Source: Silene noctiflora (taxonomy: Eukaryota > Streptophyta > Magnoliopsida > Caryophyllales > Caryophyllaceae). Taken from it: a stretch of DNA of 23,757 nucleotides. Both the position numbers and the translations under genes were made by a program. Below are positions 22,601 through 23,757 of this stretch, piece after piece (position 1 is the stretch's first letter; the number at the start of each line of letters is the position of its first letter). A model generated the notes under the pieces. That model saw nothing but the letters and a program-made list of their open reading frames with translations, was not told where the DNA came from and searched no databases. The stretch covers positions 76,323 through 100,079 of the forward strand of contig VHZZ01001450.1 of NCBI GenBank assembly GCA_009801015.1. Reading direction: 5' to 3'.

Positions 22601-23625
22601 GAGTTTAGGATGGTAACAACCGCTCTACCAAAATTTAAATTTTGAAAACTGTAGACTTGGATTGGTATAATGTGATGCTGACTTTCATACGAAGTTGCAT
22701 TGGATCTTACAGAGCAAGAGAAATCTTGTATTCCGTATTAGTAGACTTGACTTTTAGGTACTAAGTACTAACCCTATGTCCATGAATAAAAGTTCCTGGT
22801 TTCCATGTTGGGTTTTGTAGCTAGCTAGGCTTTGACATCAGCAATTTTACCCTTTGCTTCATGTTATAACGATTCTACTAACTACCCTGTTGAGCGTTCG
22901 TGTTGCTGAACCAACTTTTGATAATTATGCCCGACGAATTAGTTCTTACAGAGTTCCGAATTCCAAAAGTATACATATGAGAAGTGGAACGATTAAATCT
23001 TCTATGAAGTTCTCTCTCACTTACATTGAGAGATCTCTTTCTTTATTTAGTGATCTCAGTTGTAGTTTCCACCTAGTTTCTCTATGAAGAGAAAGCGTCA
23101 TCCGTTTTCTGCAGTTGGGCATGCAGAACGGAAATCTATTATGAGGTCCATCTATGGTTCTAGAATTTAGGTACCAATATAGTTGAACTGAGAGGGTATG
23201 AATGTCTGATATGGTATAACTGGTGAGAAAAGAATCTGGCACCCAGCAATCATTTACCCGGAAATATCAGGGACGTTTCGGCACCTGAGTGTCTTTTGAA
23301 GTCAGAAACTACATTTGTAGGTGCTTCTTTTAAATTCATCGATAACCTGTTGAATATTTCGTAATCCTTAAAGCTTTCGGCGCCGCTCCAAAATCCCCCC
23401 CTCCCAAGGGTCCCAACCCTACCTATTTCTCCCTATCTGCTAGAAAATGACATTACACAGGGTTTTCAATACTTTTCATCATACTTTTGTGCATTGTAGA
23501 TACTTGAGCACCTGTCTGAACTGAAGTCTCCATGGAATTGCCCACATGGAAGACCCACCATGCGCCACTTGGTCAACTTGGCTGTCGCTCGCGACAGAGA
23601 AAATCTCGAGAGGGACAGTTTGTGA
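13696..23625 (+). CDS. PMS1: DNA mismatch repair protein PMS1 (MutL homologue), complete
   Basis: PMS1 pairs with MLH1 to form MutL-alpha, which nicks the discontinuous strand near a mismatch recognised by MutS proteins in the nucleus. Exons: 13696-13923, 15274-15597, 16026-17162, 17726-17979, 18072-18198, 19321-19389, 19548-19621, 20519-20584, 21244-21347, 22323-22504, 23500-23625 (stop TGA). The sum is 2691 nt, or 896 residues, against about 923 remembered for Arabidopsis PMS1. N-terminal GHKL ATPase: [11 protein letters not shown] (Glu36, Asn40), DNGSG (65-69), GFRGEAL (100-106); transducer domain to about 335 ([18 protein letters not shown] 313-320). A Ser/Lys-rich linker runs to about 645. 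The C-terminal endonuclease domain has [12 protein letters not shown] (712-723), ACR (837-839) and CPHGRP (869-874). The start is the first ATG after a leader lacking ATGs and matches the family N-terminus. All catalytic motifs are intact, with no frameshift or premature stop. Confidence 0.96.
14172..14282 (+). mobile_element. SINE copy B, diverged, plus orientation
   Basis: This segment aligns with the reverse complement of SINE copy D. Shared blocks include GGGTCAT, GTGTTGCT, AGGTAA followed by CTG, the CCCCTTACCC/TGCAA block, GTGG, GGCA and the TAATGTTG end. It is the only copy in plus orientation. The 5' (tRNA-derived) half is not recognisable, so the copy is either truncated or badly decayed. 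No target duplication was found, and the ends are approximate. Confidence 0.6.
15240..15261 (+). repeat. T22 mononucleotide tract at the PMS1 intron 1 acceptor
   Basis: Twenty-two consecutive T residues end 12 nt before exon 2 (15274) and form the polypyrimidine tract of the acceptor TTGCAG. A run of this length is expected to be length-variable. Confidence 0.95.
15598..16025 (+). other. PMS1 intron 2
   Basis: A 428-bp intron (donor GTGAGT, acceptor GCCAG) that separates KLISLLN from [12 protein letters not shown] copy C fills its middle. The open frame across the 5' part reads through the donor and is not coding. Confidence 0.8.
15811..15955 (-). mobile_element. SINE copy C, diverged and internally shortened, minus orientation
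   Basis: The left part (CAATAACAAAACATTACCCT, then AGTGCCTT, GCCGGGTAATGGGG, CCTTATCCTTGTG, AACACAAAGAG) aligns block by block with SINE copy D. The right part (CTACCACTTTTATGAATTTA) aligns with the region CAACCACTTTAGTGAGTCAT of copy D. About 60 bp between these blocks are missing. No target duplication was recognised, and the ends are approximate. Confidence 0.65.
16476..17979 (+). other. PMS1 inter-domain linker (rest of exon 3 and exon 4)
   Basis: About residues 335-647. The composition is polar, rich in Ser, Lys, Asp and Asn, with no globular motif, as expected for the flexible MutL linker. Basic stretches that could serve as nuclear localisation signals are [14 protein letters not shown] and MGKRKQKLS. 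This is the fastest-evolving part of the family, so the exon 4 boundaries depend mainly on splice sites and frame. Confidence 0.75.
17163..17725 (+). other. PMS1 intron 3
   Basis: A 563-bp intron (donor GTATGT, acceptor TTTGCAG, phase 0) inside the linker-coding region. AT-rich. No repeat or gene recognised. Confidence 0.75.
18199..19320 (+). other. PMS1 intron 5
   Basis: A 1122-bp intron (donor GTTAGC, acceptor GTAGCAG) separating FSRMK from VIGQFNLGF. Its 3' end is occupied by SINE copy D. The 18551-18778 minus-strand frame looks random. Nothing else recognised. Confidence 0.8.
19022..19280 (-). mobile_element. SINE copy D (Au-like), most complete copy, minus orientation
   Basis: About 259 bp with a 15-bp target-site duplication carrying one mismatch (19007-19021 GCTTTGAAATAAACA, 19281-19295 GCTTTAAAATAAACA). 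On the minus strand the element ends with a GTTGTCGTCGTT tail, has the Au-type core (GGGTAAGGCTGCGTACATCC, then CCTTACCCCGCAA and GTGGGAGCC), and a possible pol III B box (GGTCCTTCGAAAC) near 19170. It ends only 40 bp before PMS1 exon 6. Family assignment is from memory of plant Au SINEs. Confidence 0.87.
19622..20518 (+). other. PMS1 intron 7
   Basis: An 897-bp intron splitting an Arg codon (CG|A) between QQPLL and [13 protein letters not shown]-rich. The minus-strand frame at 19704-19910 has no recognisable motif. No repeat identified. Confidence 0.75.
20585..21243 (+). other. PMS1 intron 8
   Basis: A 659-bp intron splitting an Arg codon (AG|A) between MHMDII and KNGFSLEED. It carries a 27-bp tandem duplication at 21070-21123. 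Overlapping small frames near 20629-20909 look random. Confidence 0.75.
21070..21123 (+). repeat. Exact 27-bp tandem duplication
   Basis: The 27-bp unit at 21070-21096 (begins GCGATTTTGTTTTGTGTCAC) is repeated exactly at 21097-21123, with no spacer. Perfect identity of two intronic copies suggests a recent slippage event. It lies about 120 bp upstream of PMS1 exon 9. Confidence 0.95.
21348..22322 (+). other. PMS1 intron 9
   Basis: A 975-bp intron (donor GTAAGT) splitting an Asp codon (G|AT) between ITFGVE and VKELISTL. The acceptor ATTCCGACAG has a weak pyrimidine tract. No repeat or gene recognised on either strand. Confidence 0.75.
22505..23499 (+). other. PMS1 intron 10
   Basis: A 995-bp phase-0 intron (donor GTAATC, acceptor GCATTGTAG) between GRNEMSK and [11 protein letters not shown]-rich patch sits near 23390-23420. 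Otherwise AT-rich with nothing recognised. Confidence 0.75.
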
Positions 23626-23719
23626 ATGGTGGTGGTGGTTATAAACTTCCTTCTACCTAATGTAAATATGTAATTTATTTAATTGCATTTAAGTTTTTTG
23701 AAGATCACTGTACCCTAAT
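23626..23719 (+). terminator. Probable PMS1 3' UTR and polyadenylation region
   Basis: T-rich sequence after the TGA stop, with TGTAA elements (in ATGTAAATATGTAATTTATT) that fit plant far-upstream signals. There is no clear AATAAA. The cleavage site is not determinable here. Confidence 0.3.
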
Positions 23720-23757
23720 TAGACCTGGCAAAACCCGACCCGACTCGACAAAACCGA
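23720..23757. mobile_element. Possible hAT-type element terminus, cut by the window edge
   Basis: TAGACCTGGCAAAACCCGAC resembles the terminal repeats of non-autonomous plant hAT elements (CAGGGNTGGCAA-like), followed by repeated CCCGAC/CTCGAC subterminal units. Only one end is visible, so neither the inverted repeat nor the 8-bp target duplication can be tested. Confidence 0.35.

Larger units (their letters stand above)
18072..23625 (+). other. PMS1 C-terminal dimerisation and endonuclease domain (exons 5-11)
   Basis: Small exons encode the conserved C-terminus: [11 protein letters not shown] and [10 protein letters not shown] (exon 5), [12 protein letters not shown] then VDQ (exon 6), [10 protein letters not shown] (exon 7), LSPEEE (exon 8), [15 protein letters not shown] (exon 9), [22 protein letters not shown] (exon 10), [16 protein letters not shown] (exon 11). 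The metal-binding motif DQHA(x)2E(x)4E is complete but split by the intron 19390-19547 between Gln713 and His714. ACR and CPHGRP supply the remaining zinc ligands. Endonuclease activity is therefore expected. Confidence 0.93.

Overview
This is nuclear plant DNA, almost certainly from a eudicot. It holds two multi-exon genes on the + strand, with AT-rich introns, GT...AG splice sites and plant transposon remnants (tRNA-derived SINEs, a Stowaway-type MITE). The repeat flavour (CTCCCTCC-type MITE, GAGAC-type inverted repeats) reminds me of Caryophyllales, but that is only an impression. No bacterial, organellar or viral genes, CRISPR arrays, tRNAs or rRNAs were recognised.

Layout. (1) 86-12493: the 3' part of a large AAA+ ATPase gene with an FHA domain, 24 exons visible, 1100 codons plus stop, in frame throughout. 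The first exon or exons lie off the left edge. (2) 12494-13695: a 1.2 kb intergenic region with the ATPase 3' end, a 198-bp Stowaway-like MITE, and a PMS1 promoter with TATA-like, E2F-like and telo-box motifs. (3) 13696-23625: a complete PMS1 (MutL-alpha subunit) gene with 11 coding exons and 896 codons plus stop. It keeps the GHKL ATPase and the metal-binding endonuclease motifs. (4) 23626-23757: the PMS1 3' flank, ending in what may be a hAT-type transposon terminus.

The introns hold four related copies of one SINE family. Two have recognisable target-site duplications, and one lies only 40 bp upstream of a PMS1 exon. Other intronic features are a 22-T tract next to a PMS1 acceptor, a 27-bp tandem duplication, a short inverted-repeat element and a possible 57-bp cassette exon.

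The two genes are not known to act in one pathway. PMS1 works with MLH1 in DNA mismatch repair. The FHA-AAA ATPase family is poorly characterised. Their adjacency appears to match Arabidopsis chromosome 4 (At4g02460 PMS1, At4g02480 AAA ATPase, from memory). I saw no clear evidence of a wholly new biological system. The most interesting signals are the microsynteny, the PMS1 promoter and the repeats close to splice sites.
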